DNA from: Phytophthora hibernalis
Taxonomy: Eukaryota; Oomycota; Peronosporomycetes; Peronosporales; Peronosporaceae
DNA length: 64,000 nt
Direction: 5' to 3'
Assembly: GCA_012656075.1 (NCBI GenBank)
Contig: JAAKBF010000349.1
Span: 186,001-250,000, forward strand
Each line of letters opens with the position of its first letter. Positions within the stretch are counted from its first letter, which is position 1. The notes beneath the pieces were generated by a model. The model worked only from the letters and a program-made list of their open reading frames with translations, ran no database searches and was not told where the DNA came from. This document shows, piece by piece, positions 35,201 through 47,161 of the stretch. Made by a program: the position numbers and the translations under genes.

Positions 35201-36420
35201 TCACTGACCGCATCCACCACGTACATGGGTGTGTTTCTCCGCGATTTATCCAACGTCGTCCCGTCCGGTGCGCGGATCTCACATGACACGTCCTTGAACA
35301 TGACCGTCATACCGTGACGTGACGCAGCGGCGACCGATACCAGGTTTCGGGCCAGGCCTTTTACGTACAGAACATCTTGAAGGACGCATACTTCTTGACC
35401 ATGTCGGCTAGCGGAGCCGAGCCAAGTGCCGTGGATACCAAGTTGTCTCCTGACGCAACCGTAAGCACTCGAGGCTCCTCCAGCTCTCTCACGTCGACCA
35501 AGTTGTCGAGGTGACCAGTCATGTGGCTTGTGGCGCCACTATCCACAATCCACTCTCGTTTGCTGCCCTCGGCAGCATCTTCCACAGTGAACGCCATGCT
35601 CGCTGCTTTCGACCTCGATGTGACCGGCACGCCCTCGTGCGGGCAGTCGTGAGCGAAGTGTCCCATCCCTTGACAGTTGTAGCACTTCACCTTACTCATG
35701 TCGCGCTTTTTCTTCGACTTTGAGCCGTTTCGCTGCCCAGCCTTCTGCTCGGCAGTAAATGCAGCGGTCGTTTTGCCGTTGCTCTTCGGCGCGTGGCGAC
35801 CCTTTTGTTGCTCTCGGCGAATTGCCTCAGTCTGGCACCGCTGAATCAGCAGCTCGAAAGTCGCGCACGACTCGAGCACCCCAGCAAAGCCATTCCACGC
35901 CGGGCCTAGACTTTGCATAAAGTTTTGGCGCTTCTCGTCGTCAGCGACAGCCCCTGCAGCTCGTCGAGCACGCTGCTCGTGTTCTTGATGTGGTATACCA
36001 TCGATTCTTCACCATCCAGATAGAGCGCCATGTACTCGCGCTTGGCCGCACCCACACTGGCGCTACACTTGACATTGTATGTCATGCGCAGGTGTCGCAG
36101 CATCGTCAGTGGATGGTCGAGCGGGTAGACTTCGGCGGCCAATTTATCATTCAGGGCTGATAGGATGATGGATGAGGCCATCTTCTGCTTCATCCATCGA
36201 TCATGGATCGGCCTCATGGTTAGCGTCCCCGACGCTGGTGACGTTCCAGATGCTGCCGCCGCGGCAGCTTCCCTCTCGACCGTTAGCTCAACATCAGTTG
36301 GCGTGGGTTCTTGGACGGAGTCCCACAGCCCCTTGATCTCTAGTACCAGCTTCACCTGGGCACCCCATGCTGGGAACCCAGTTCCACTGGTACCTGGGCT
36401 ATGAGGTGGGGATTGGCTAA
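32260..36420 (-). mobile_element. Ty1/copia retrotransposon (copy B), 5' truncated
   Basis: Minus-strand copia element with gag, protease, integrase, RT and RNase H in order, and a 3' LTR at 31945-32259. It stops inside the first codons of gag near 36420, directly against LINE sequence of opposite orientation. No 5' LTR was found on the far side of that LINE (39331 onward), so the 5' end was lost rather than displaced. Confidence 0.85.
32269..36415 (-). pseudogene. Copia gag-pol (copy B)
   Basis: Gag starts mid-protein (SGTGFPAWGAQVKLVLEIKG) and carries a CCHC knuckle CYNCQGMGHFAHDC near 35660. The protease motif is VDSGATSHM near 35530. The integrase has WHRRLGHL, the acidic residues in AIDYVGPM (near 34965), IKSDNAAEY (near 34760) and GKVERGNR (near 34660). 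RT has LYGLKQASRAWY, but its active site reads YVEN instead of YVDD near 33255. RNase H motifs include YCDAAFA, MEDNQGA, SRHIDTKYHWL and ADHFTKAL. Five frame breaks. The RT substitution is not an indel and would abolish catalysis. Confidence 0.9.
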
Positions 36421-36422
36421 CT

Positions 36423-39330
36423 CACCAACCAGAATTGGGCAGATCGGATCCGAAAGATACAAAGACGACTTAGGACAGCAACCCGAATTGCGACGAGTGT
36501 AGAGAACAGGGTGATCATCCTAAACGCGATAGTACTGCCATCCATTCTGTTCACAGCAGCAGTATTCGACCTTCCGGCATGGGCGGAGACTGAATTACGT
36601 AACCTGTACAAACATTTCCTCTGGGCGCATTCAACCGAGACAGAAACAAGAAGGCACAAAATGAATCCAGGGTTACTCGTAGCACCGAAGAAAGCAGGAG
36701 GAGTTGGATTGGCGTCACTAATCGTGGCAATCAAAACACAGCGCACGAAACACGCTATGCAGTGGCTCACACAAATGGAAGACAAATATTTTGCAGCCTG
36801 GAAAAAGTAGGCATATCGTGAACTACGCAACTCAGCAAAGGTAGTCGTATCACCTAGACAAATTCGAAAGCGTCAATCAGCCAGAACGACACAATCACCA
36901 GGGAAGCAGATTACCCAAGAGTTAGGGGAACTGTCAGCTCCTACGTAGGAGGACCAACTCGGCCGGGAGGAATGGATGCAAGAGCAGAGTGAAGACCTCT
37001 TGAACGGAGCAAGCAGTTGGTGGGAAGGCACGGAATGGGTACTCACTTACTCAAAGTGTAACGGGGCTAGAGCCACGCTATATAGCTTACACTATAGAGT
37101 GCTTTGAGGAAGATTGGCTAAGACGAACGTCCGAGAAGGACGTGCGGGATTTAAGGTTAAAATGACTCTGTTATTAGGAGTACCCTGGTGGAAGGCCAGA
37201 GTCATTGTGGGCCACCCAACTGGGGGTCCCTCTCTAATAGGCTTAAACTAAGATATGTAATTGCACTTCTGACCAATCAGATAGTGCCAGGTCACTGTCC
37301 CCCTTTTGACCAATGGGAGGACATAACCTCTAAATGTAGATATGACAGAATGATACGGAGGCCCGTTTCACAAAGGCTTTTCCATGTAAATCTCGCAACC
37401 AGGCTGGGCTCCCACTAGCAATCAAGAACTTTTGTGGAACATTCGATTGGAACCAGAATCCGTGGATTGGAGACAACAAAGGTGAGATATTGACTACCGA
37501 ATTCCTCGATGAGCTGTACCCCTCAAAAATTCTCGATAAGCTGTACCCCCCAGTCGGGTTTGCCATACAAAGGGATGGGCAACTCTTGAGAGGACTTCCT
37601 CGACAAGCTGTACCCCGGATTACATTATATCCAATGAAATCACTCGTCCCGCAACGTAAGGTGCTATATTCTACCAACGACAGGTGGTTGAACCCAAAGG
37701 GACTTCCTCGATAAGCTGTACCCTTAGATGAGGTACCACGGGGTACAGCTCATCGAGGAGTTCGGTAGTACTAAGTTTGTTTGGATCGAGGGATGCAACA
37801 TAGCAGAACTTCATATCCAGCGAACAGGACCAGGTGAGTTTATCTTCACAATTCCATCACCAATGAAGGATGGCAGAACTCACTCCGCAAGAAAATTAAG
37901 AGCCTGGTCTACAGTCATCCTATTAGCAGGGCCGTTTATCTCAATTGGAGATGAACTCGGCAAAGTACCCGATCTCCAGCTTTGCTATCCACCACCATTT
38001 GAACGTCAATATCACTAGCAGATCAAGAGCCCAGGCGTTATCACAGGACACCAGAAATCCGACGTAGAGCAAGGGGGCGTGAATTCGAAGGTTTCAAGCA
38101 GCAGACGGCCTACATTGGCACTTTTAGGGAAGTACCCGACATTGGATACAAGGGCTGAATGGGAACAGAGTCAATGGATGGAAATATTATGGACAGAAGG
38201 AATTGTCTTCCAGGCTCACCCGAAGCTTCATCGCTATCCGTGGAGTGTGGAGCAGAAATTTACCAATGCTCACATCAAGACAGGCCTAGCACAACAAGCG
38301 TTTCAGCACCAAAAGAAGATATTAGCAGCCCCGCTTGAAACTTTGATCATCCGGTTAGAGGACAAGATATCAACGAGTAAGTGGCAACAAGCAGCATCCC
38401 ATCAGACACCAAACCAGGTATGGGATCATGCTCAACGACTGACGGAATACAAGGCTTGGACGGGTTACAGGGTAGCAACAGCACAACTAAACCTCTACCA
38501 CAGTGGTCGGAAAATGGATAACAGATGTCGGAAGGGACCAGCATGCGCGGGGAAGAAGGAAACGATGGATCACATCTTCTGGAACTGTCCAAGTGCAGAA
38601 GCCAACTGAATCAAACTAGTTAGTCACTGGACAGGGAAGCGAGAACTATTAGCAAACAGGGATCACTTCCATCTCAATTGTGCAATTACGGACATCTTCG
38701 GAAAGATCTGAACACTTATCCCAAGATTTTCAAGGGAAAAATATGTACATAGAATAGGGATTACATACTTAACAACCTAGGGTGTTCAGATCATTCCGCT
38801 GTTCAGATCTTTGCGAAGATGTCGGTAGGCAAGCCCCAGCAAAACCTCAGTTCCGGAGGAACCACTTACAGGAGGTGTTTCACGACGATTATGACGCAGG
38901 AGAGAAGGAGTGGAAGCGGATTTGGCACATCATGAGTAGGATATGTCAAACAACACTATGGCTGGGACGCAATGAAGTGTTTTTTCAGTAGAAGAAATAT
39001 TCTCTACCAGCCAGCACAGCAAGGTTTTGGGAAACAGGCCTCCGACAATTACGGGCATTAGCGAAACGGGAACATAGAGGACCGGACACATCTATCCGAG
39101 GAGCTCGTCTCCATGCATGTCTTGAGCTATTTGCACAAGACTCAAGAGGCCTCCCCACTCAAGGTGGGGGGGCAGCCACGATCGGCCACCGGCGACACCG
39201 GCGCTCATATCCTGGATCAGGACCTATCAGAGATATTGCACATAGTTAAACGTCATGTAAATAGACCGACTAAACCTCTCTCACATCCTACGTTCACCAA
39301 TATTTCGAACATAAATTAGGTGAAACTTTC
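36423..39330 (+). mobile_element. LINE 3' half (RT thumb to C-terminal zinc domain)
   Basis: Plus-strand remnant beginning NWADRIRKIQRRLRTATRIA and continuing VILNAIVLPSILFTAAVF and LLVAPKKAGGVGL, the usual C-terminal part of LINE reverse transcriptases. The zf-RVT type finger CRKGPACAGKKETMDHIFW...C is at about 38530-38595. A further domain ends with LHACLELFAQDSRGLP near 39110-39150. It is 5' truncated, with stops and shifts throughout. A 269-base MITE at 37497-37765 interrupts it; the LINE reads through in frame if that unit plus one TA is ignored. Confidence 0.8.
37497..37765. mobile_element. MITE family 2 with internal 21-base repeats
   Basis: 269 bases flanked by TA on both sides (37495-37496 and 37766-37767). 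The ends are 26-base inverted repeats with one mismatch (CCGAA-T/C-TCCTCGATGAGCTG). The core TTCCTCGATAAGCTGTACCC occurs four times in direct orientation (about 37501, 37530, 37607 and 37709) and once inverted at the right end, with small changes. Multiple sub-terminal copies of the terminal motif suggest repeated transposase-binding sites. Confidence 0.85.
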
Positions 39331-42289
39331 ACCGTATGGTCAAATTGGATACTGGCTCTTCGTCGGTATTTAAAGAAACTTATGTGAGTTGCACATAATA
39401 TTAATGTTGCCCACACGAAACGAGGATGCACTTCGAAAATCGACAAGTGTCAGCGGCGTAAACGTGGAGTGAAGACCTTCGTTCGCTTTTCGGGAGTAGA
39501 GTCGGCGCAGCCTAGCTCATGTCTGTCGGTACGCGCGCGATCGGCCCCTCCAGCGAAGGGGCCGTCGCATCGCTGAACTTGAAGAGGCAGGGGGCTCCTC
39601 GGGCTCGAGGCGAGCGCAGGGACGCTGGGAGGGGGCAGGAGCTGCAGCGCCGCGCAGCGACGAGCTAGCGAGGCTGTCTGGCTGAATCGGGGGGCAAAGA
39701 AGAAATGGAAGGTGTAGAGGCTTTCATTTGTCAGAATTGTTTTCGAAAAATGCGACCACCTCCGAGAAAACCGAGGATAGGGTTAGACAAAATCAGGTTG
39801 TTTTTGCACAAAAACTTGGTGAACGTAGGCACTTCCTTTTGTAAGCTAAGATCTGTAAGTCGGCATGAATTTTAAAGCTCCGGAAGGGGCAAATGACAGA
39901 ATCCATGGTGATCGGATTTTTATGTGCCAACTGACGATTTTTGTGTCAGGAGCCGTGGTGAACAAATCGATAATAGAGGATGTTAGCAAAATCGTATTTT
40001 TGGGGACAAGAAACGCGCGGTGTACTGTCTATGTGTTCGATTTCGTAGAATGGCAGTCGTGTACATACGGGACTCTCCCAGAAAGTCGTAAGAGCTCTTA
40101 CGACATGACTAGGCTTTTGATTGGCTATATATATTATTTCACTCAGCACCAAGCATACATGACACGGTGTCAGACACCTGAGGTCGCCAAGCCCGCTCCC
40201 CTTCTTCTGCCACCGACGACCCGACCCACCCGACGCCCCCTCCCTCCGCCCCTCTTCTAGCGAGCAGTCTCCTGCTGTAATACCTGCCAAATCTGCCAAG
40301 TCGAAGCGAAGCAGGCGCGGAAAATTTACCCTGGAGCGAGGAGCTAGACTTAGTCCTCTTGTATGTTATGACTAGGTACGCCCCGTACGCAACTTACTAC
40401 GTATTAGCATGGCAAAGACAAGGGGTGATGTCGCTAGCTCTGCCTCATTAATAGCAAAAACTGCGCAGGGCCTTGATGCTGTAGTATAATGACCCTGGAA
40501 ATCACAATGCAGTCCTGAGTTAACGGATTCCTTCCTTCGTGAGGCAATAATCCTGGCAAATAATCCTTGCAGCGCTCGTTGAGCCACGTGGACGTCCGGG
40601 TGCGAAGCCGCTCTGTCTCATTGGGGAACATGCGAAGTAGAAGTGCGTGGGTCACTAGCCAGAAAAGCGAGCTCCATGGTTGAGAGAGTTAGGGTGATTT
40701 CGTAAATGAGAAAACGTTTTACGAGATTGCTAACATAGTTGGAAATGTCGTAAATACCGAAAACATAAAAACGCGAGTCGGAAGTCGTATCGGGAATTTA
40801 CGAGTTTGCTAACATCGTCTAATGTCAGCATGTGAACTTCATGACAAAAGGCGTGGTTATGTGTCCAGCCGTAGCTCAGGTGAATTGGAAATTGATGAAG
40901 TCGCAGATACAATGGAGAAGTACGACATCATGCTCCTTGAAATAATGTTTGCATGCAAACATCCGAACATACTATTTATTCATGTAGAGTCATAAAACTT
41001 CGTTGAGAGCTCGTGGCGCAATTGGTTATGGCCCGTAACCTTAATGCTACAGATACCCGTAGCGTTGGGGTATTCATAGCATACACCTGCTCACCTACTT
41101 CGAGGAATATAGCGGACCCTGTGCACATGCCTGCCCACAATGTTGTCGAAAGTGGGTCTGTGAAAGCGGATCGACCGCCCCCGCTGCCTGGAGAGATTTG
41201 AAGGCTCGCTTGAGGGCAAACGTTCTCCAGCCCCCTCCCCCAATGATGTAATAGTAGCCTACATCTGTGTTGCTGCCTCGCGATAGACTGCACCTCCATA
41301 GCAATGTTGCTGTTGTAGTAGTGCCAACACGTGTACCCTTAGCAAACTTGTGTGCCAGGAAACGTGGTAGGCAAATCAACCACGCCTATCACCACGCTTT
41401 CTACATTTAATCTAAAATCACCACGGATTTTGTCATTTGCTCATCCGGAAGCCGTGTCGACCTGGAAAGGAATGAAACGAGCCGTTTGAAAAGCTTAGCC
41501 GCTGTTCGTCAGGCGTTGCAATCAGTGGTTCTAGTCGGCCCGCTTTCTTCTTAACTAGATCTCTGCTGAGACTAATCCGTTTGGCTTAACACTGCAGCAC
41601 CCAATTACAAGCGCGTCGTCCTCAACAGGGTGTGCCAGGACACGTGCACGTTTGCACAGGAGATCGTCGTCCCTCACCCTCAGGAACTTGTCTTGGTGTT
41701 ATCGATCGTGCCTTGGCACGGAGCGTTGAACAGTGCGAACTCGCGCTTGGCTTTCACTCACAGAGAGTCGGATTCGTGTGGAAACATTCTCAAATGTGCC
41801 ATTTTTGCTCGTACGTTAGGTTTCCGAGTTGCTTTGGCGGTCGAGGCATTGTTCGCGTACCCTGTACTCGGAACAATACAATTATGAAGCTTCGACGACA
41901 GCTTGCTCTCAAACGAGCAGTGGCTGGGGTGCTCTCTACTATCTAATAACCCTGTTATACTTAATAGGAAACGCGTCCAAAGATTTTATTAATTGGCCAG
42001 GGTTCTCTGTACCAGCTGAAACTGTAGAAACACTTCGAGGTTCTGCTCGTCGCGAGAACCACCATCCATCCTGGACGGTGAAGCTGGGTTGTGAGCAACC
42101 ATGGAGACTGTAGTAGTCGTTGCGGAGGTTCTGATCGCTTGTTACGTGCATTTGGGTGTTTATGTGGTAGTGTGAAAGTCTTGAGACCAACCGCATTGTG
42201 CGTCAGCAGCGCTGGCGCCAACTGTGCAGAGTTCTACTATGAACGGACGAGGCGGCTAAACGCATGTTAGACTACATTAACTTCGAAGC
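39331..42289. other. Gene-poor region, little recognised
   Basis: A perfect 20-base palindrome GTCGTAAGAGCTCTTACGAC lies at 40085-40104, with a TATATATAT stretch about 25 bases downstream. Two direct repeats TTTACGAG-A/T-TTGCTAACAT occur near 40711 and 40797. GC-rich hairpin CGGCCCCTCC-AGC-GAAGGGGCCG near 39542. Open frames are short and without family signals. Confidence 0.4.
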
Positions 42290-43111
42290 AAGCAGCGCTG
42301 TTCTGACGCAGCTGTAGACGTCTCTGTGACGCTTGAGGAGCTCTACAATGGATCACAGAAGCCGTACCAGTTCACACGCAACGTCATCTGTCACAAGTGA
42401 CGTGGCAAGGGTGCTAAAGGTGGTAACACCACCACGTGCAAGAAGTCCGGAAGCTCGGGGCAAGTGATGGCGCGGCTGGAGATGGGCCTGATTTCTCAGT
42501 GCAGATGTAGCAGCCCTGCCCCAAGCGCATAGGATGCGGCTAGAGCTTCAAGCACGCGTGTCCGTTTTGCAACGGCACTAAGGTGGTCAAATCAGACAAG
42601 GTGTTGACGACGGACATCGAGCGAGGCATGCCGTCGACCCACTAGATTATCTTTGAGCGGGAGAGTGAGCAGAGGCCGGGAATGGTGCCGGGCGACGTCA
42701 TTTTTCGTCTGCACCAGGTGTTCCATGACCGATTCCGGTAGGCAATACTGCCTGATGCGACACAGTAGGCATGTGTTAGGTCTAATGATGGGCTTTTGTT
42801 GCTTTTAGTCGCACGGACGGCGATATACACTACGTCGCTGGAGGAGGCGTTGCTGGGCTACAAAACCATCAAGCACCTAGATGGCTACACCGTGCTGCTG
42901 ACCAATGCACACGTTACCACTCCTTCGAGGTCCTCAACATGTAGGGAGAGGGCATGCCCGTACATAACTACCCGTCCCAGCGCGGCGGGTGGCCTGCACG
43001 AGCACCGCGAGATCCGCTCCCCACGAAGATATCGGCCAAAGAGAAGGATCTCGTGAAGCACCTTTTGCTAACCCAGTCACGGCTGTGGAGAAGGACGACG
43101 TGAAATACAAT
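42290..43111 (+). pseudogene. Type I DnaJ / SCJ1-like chaperone pseudogene
   Basis: Peptides of the substrate-binding half of a type I J-protein can be followed: VTLEELYNGSQKPYQFTRNV near 42325, a CxxCxGxG zinc region near 42390-42590 (HACPFCNG is intact), TTDIERGMPS and FERESEQRPGMVPGDVIF near 42610-42700, SLEEALLGY near 42832 and GEGMPVHNYPSQRGG near 42945. A 71-base intron with GT...AG (42738-42808) is retained, so this is not a processed copy. One zinc Cys codon is TGA and another is changed to Ser. Further stops and shifts occur. The J domain was not found upstream, and the 3' end is cut by the TIR element starting at 43112. Confidence 0.8.
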
Positions 43112-45157
43112 GGGGGTCGAACATTGAAATAAGCTGAAAAACAGGAGCAAGTAAGAGGCGAAATCATAAGCAGATAAGTGGCGAAAACATAAGCAGTAAC
43201 GGATGGGCTCATATTGGCTCATTTCATTTTCGCATTTAGCCAAGCGAGGGAGTGTTGACGAAAAAGTTCGCGATAAGAGCCCCCGGATCTATCGGTGTTG
43301 CCGAAGCTAAGTACTCGACATCGCCTTCAACGGGAAAGCATCGACACCGTGGCGGTCGCAGCTTTGGAGGAGGACGATGACGACATGCTGAGCGAGGCGA
43401 ACAGTGACCAGGAAGAGGTCACATACAATGAAGCTTTAGATCTTGGACAATTTGTGTAGTCGACTCGATATTTTGTGGGCAGTGTGCGCGCGATAAAGAG
43501 CACAGCATTTCTTCACATCGAGTCTGCCTTCTCTCATCTCCCTTCCCACGGCAGTATGGAGGCATTTGAAGCCATGCTAGCCAATTTCTGCGTAAAGACA
43601 CTTTCCGTGCGTCTCATTAGGTTTTGCATACATGTTCGCTAGTGTCTACCGGCTCGCCTACCTATCAACGTTTCTGCTTCGTGGCTGTGTTCAGTCACTG
43701 GTGTGCGGCAGCACGGGCACCACGCAAAGGAATAAGTTGTTGCCCACCTCTTTTGCGGGCCTAGCCTCCACGAGCACCGTGAACATATCATTGGCGGCGC
43801 ACGCCTTGAGTTCGGCTCGTTCTCAGCTAGCACACCGGCCGGAACATGTCCACGAATTGGTCGCTCCCTTGGAAGGGAACACGCTGCTCGCCTTTCGGAG
43901 CCGAGCGCTTCGTCCGATGCGTCCACTTTGTCTGCGTTCAGGTTGTCCAGTACTACTTCAACGCCGTAGGGTTGCCCTCCAGTGCCGGATCGTAAATGAT
44001 GTCCACCGTCACCAGGAGCATCTTGTTATCCTCGTCAAGGGCGTGTACGCGAATTCAGAAGTGAACGTCACGTCGTCGTGAAGGTAGGGAACGAGAAATT
44101 AGTAACTTGAACTGGTTTTTGCTCATGATTTCGACCATTTTCTGCTTAACTCATTTCTAAGTTCAACTTGCTTGTTCCCTCGTTGCCTCCCGTGAAGTTC
44201 ACCGTGAACTTCATGTGCCCCATGAGCGCTGTTTCACTACCGAATTCGCGTACACGGTAAACCAAAGTCATGAAGGGCCTTGTCGAGGAAAGAGCGGAGT
44301 GCATTGGTGAGCAAGATGCTCCTACAGGTACAAGGGGGACTGGACTGGGTGAGAAGAAGGGAGGGGGAGAAGATAGTGACGAGGAAGACGATACTGAATG
44401 CGAGGTTGGGGTGGAAGATGAGGGGTCAGTGTCGAATGTTCACACAGCGGGTAAATTGCGGCGAGAGGCAGAAGCTGGGCGTCTAATCTGTGAAGAGGAG
44501 GAGCGTCGCGCTCAGCGTAAACAGGAGCTGGTGCTCGAGCTTCTTCGACAGAACCATTCGATGGCCGAAATTGAGTCGTTGAACACCGTCTCTTTTACTT
44601 TTTGGTTTGTGTTGCATTAATGTCCATAACATGCGCTGTCATTTTCGTCTTTGGTCTTGGTTTGTATGCCGTGAAAGTTTGCAGCGCCCAGATTATTGAT
44701 GACCAGGTTCCACACGCCCAGCGCACCACGAAGTTGATCAATCTCCGCTTTAAACCTCAATCCCCATGTTTCCTGAGCAGACTGCACTCCTCCTCTTCAA
44801 GACAGACGCAATACAAATCCTCACCAACTAAAGCCATTTCACCTCCTCTTACTGGCCACTGTTCACCTCGATCAGCATGTCGTCATCGTCCTCCTCCAAC
44901 GCTACGACCGCCACACCGTCGATAATCTCCCGTAGAAGGCGCTTCCGAGTACTTAGCTTCGGCATTGCGGATAGCTCTCCCTTAGGGATTCTTCTCGCGA
45001 ACAGTTTCGTCAACACTCCCTCGCTCGGCTAAATGCGAATATGAAATGAGCAAATATGAGCCCCATCCGTTTCTGCTTATGTTTTCGCCACCTATCTGCT
45101 TATGATTTCGTCTCTTACTTGCACATGTTTTTTCAGCTCATTTCAATGTTCGCCCCC
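43112..45157. mobile_element. Long-TIR (fold-back or Mutator-like) element, about 2 kb
   Basis: Roughly the outer 310 bases (43112-43430) recur inverted at about 44845-45157 with about 85% similarity. Termini begin GGGGG and continue CGAACATTGAAAT. Inside each TIR an acidic peptide frame is conserved (VAALEEDDDDML left, VALEEDDDDML right). The centre encodes weak frames only. A clean target duplication was not seen. The element truncates the DnaJ pseudogene. Confidence 0.7.
44270..44620 (+). CDS. Hypothetical acidic/coiled-coil protein inside the long-TIR element
   Basis: 116 codons from ATG at 44270. Rich in Glu/Gly/Arg with a charged helix (EEEERRAQRKQELVLELLRQ). No family recognised. It may be cargo or chance coding within the element, and coding status is doubtful. 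Confidence 0.3.
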   Translation: MKGLVEERAECIGEQDAPTGTRGTGLGEKKGGGEDSDEEDDTECEVGVEDEGSVSNVHTAGKLRREAEAGRLICEEEERRAQRKQELVLELLRQNHSMAEIESLNTVSFTFWFVLH

Positions 45158-45179
45158 TAATACGTCCTTCGAGTTACAT

Positions 45180-45645
45180 CGCCGATCATTGAGAAGCTCT
45201 AAAAGAAAATTAGGAGGGGCGCTAAGTGGTTGTGGTCATTGGCAAATACACCGTGTCTTTCGATCCCGTATTGTATTCACTCTTTACGCTTCTCTTTCAG
45301 CTGCTCCTTCATCTTCTTTTTCTTGTACCGATTGCGCTGTGTTCGAAGACGTGCCTTATCTCGACGTTCCCTTTTCCTTTCCCCTTCTTGACCACTTTCA
45401 TTTTTCTTTCGCTTTGTGCTCCATCCTCTTCGTTCGTTACCTTTTCCTGGCATCCTGGACTCGCTGCTGGTGCTCCAATCTCGAAACGTAAGTCGCAAAC
45501 CGCTCATACAATGTGTCATCCCCATCGAAGGCCTTCACTAACTCGAACTTCTCTGAGTATATGGTGCGGTCCGCGGGGAACGGGGTCGTCCGCTCCAACG
45601 CCACTTTGCTGCTGTTGCCCCACTATAACCTTGCGAAGCTAGTGT
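45180..45645 (-). pseudogene. Unidentified coding remnant
   Basis: Minus-strand frames give YSEKFELVKAFDGDDTLYER, YVSRLEHQQRVQDARKR and then a highly charged tail (RYKKKKMKEQLKEKRKE) across shifted frames. Codon texture looks coding, but the family is not recognised. Confidence 0.3.
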
Positions 45646-46106
45646 ACTGAACAGGTTGCTCTAATTCTCGAATCCAGCACGAAAGCCACTTAAGATCATA
45701 AACTAAGAGCTCTATCGAGTCCCTGTAGCACCAGGTCCTTTTGACGACGCCGATTTCACGAGTAGCTTAGTTACAAGCGTCACTCACTTTTAGCTAATGA
45801 AACAATAGGTATAAATAATACTGGTACAACGATATGATCGTCATATCTCCCTGGTCATACGGCAGACCAAGGCAAGTAAATCGATCGCCGTTTGTGCTTC
45901 CGCTACAAACATTCGTGAGCAAGGTCATGCAGGTATGATACACAGGTATATGCCGTTGGTAGGTACATTATTAGTATTAGCGAGCTATTAAACTAGTGTA
46001 ACAGAGATATGACCAAATTGAGTTAAGTACGTGCCCTACCCCCGCCTGCAGATTGGTGACAGGAATACCATAAAGTCGACCAACCGTGGTCTCCGTTGTT
46101 ATTGTA
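45646..46106. other. Intergenic, nothing recognised
   Basis: No gene, repeat or RNA signal was seen before the MITE at 46107. Confidence 0.4.
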
Positions 46107-46798
46107 TTGTACCGGCAGATTGGGATAGGTCACAATAAAATGGAATGGCTGTATGTTGACCAGTTCTGGCCCGATTTCGGTAAATCAAAAGCCACTTCGT
46201 TGCTGTTACCGAGGTCTATTTGATCATGGTTGTTGCAGATCGAGCGAGGCTGTCTTAGATATTCTAAACATGCTAAAGCAAGAGTCTCAATCCATATAAT
46301 TTTGTACCACTCTAACCTTTAGTGCCATAACTTCGCAGGGAGAGCTCATAAGAAACCACGAAAGACGCCATCGTGCTCCCGGATGCCTACACTACAAAAA
46401 CACATTTTTTATTTGCCAGAGTATCGTACGTCGAGCGCTTCATTCCGTTATTCAGAGCTAATTTAGCCGTTTTTGACGACTTTTGACTATCTTCACCCGC
46501 CTCTGTCACTGACCGCCTGTTTTTTCAGAGATTTCAGTACGCATCCTTGAGAATTGGCAGTGGATGGTCATAAAATGGCTAGCGCCACCCTAGCGACAAG
46601 ACGATGAAATCGACTTTTGGCGAATACAAGTTTTGAATGAACAAGGCAGCGCTAGCATTGGCCATATTGCAACACGCTTTTCGTCAATTAAAGATATCAC
46701 AGCAAATTTTCACGCAAATATAACCGCATCGAAAAATACAACCAGGAAAAAGTTATAAACCTATGACTTTGGTGACCGATCCCAATCGGCCGGTACAA
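46107..46798. mobile_element. MITE family 1, copy 2
   Basis: 692 bases, the longer copy of the MITE at 31176-31835. Left end TTGTACCGGCAGATTGGGAT; the right end has one change (CGGCCGGTACAA). TA flanks at 46105-46106 and 46799-46800. It retains about 29 bases (ACAATAAAATGGAATGGC...) missing in copy 1. Confidence 0.9.
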
Positions 46799-46840
46799 TA
46801 CTATGATGATGTCACGCTTACAGGAGGAACTGCACTTGAC

Positions 46841-47161
46841 GAGGAATTTCCATAAATTAGTGAATTTCACCGAGACTTGTCTAAAGGATTGTGATAATTG
46901 AAAGCACTGACTCAGTACTTTTCCGGTTTCACTGCGTTCGCGAAAGGGTTAATATCGGACCTGGTGAGGAAGTGACTGGCAGTAAATACCGTGTAGCTCT
47001 CGCTCAACCAACTCACTTTCGTCTTCGTTGCCGCCAACGCCTCGGCGAATACAATAATTTTTCAGTCTCAACCTACTTTCACTGATATGCGTCCGAAAAC
47101 TGCAATTATCACAATCGTTTAGACAACTCTCAGTGAAATTCACTGATTTATGGAAATTCCC
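46841..47161. mobile_element. MITE family 3 with 10-base target duplication
   Basis: 321 bases with inverted ends of about 58 bases (GGAATTTCCATAAAT, then AGTGAATTTCAC and TTGTCTAAA-GATTGTGATAATTG) carrying a few mismatches. A perfect 10-base repeat TGCACTTGAC flanks it (46831-46840 and 47162-47171). Duplication length points to Mutator-type transposition. Confidence 0.85.

Noticed and set aside
37497..37765. CRISPR-like spaced repeats
   Set aside because: Spacing is irregular, there are only a few copies, the last is inverted, the unit has TIRs with a TA duplication, and the DNA is eukaryotic.
39865..40260. 131-codon plus-strand open frame
   Set aside because: It overlaps a palindrome and TATA-like stretch, ends in low-complexity Pro/Arg, and has no recognisable motif.
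41005..41085. tRNA-like sequence with an A-box (TGGCGCAATTGG)
   Set aside because: No matching B-box or cloverleaf could be built. At most a degenerate SINE or tRNA relic.
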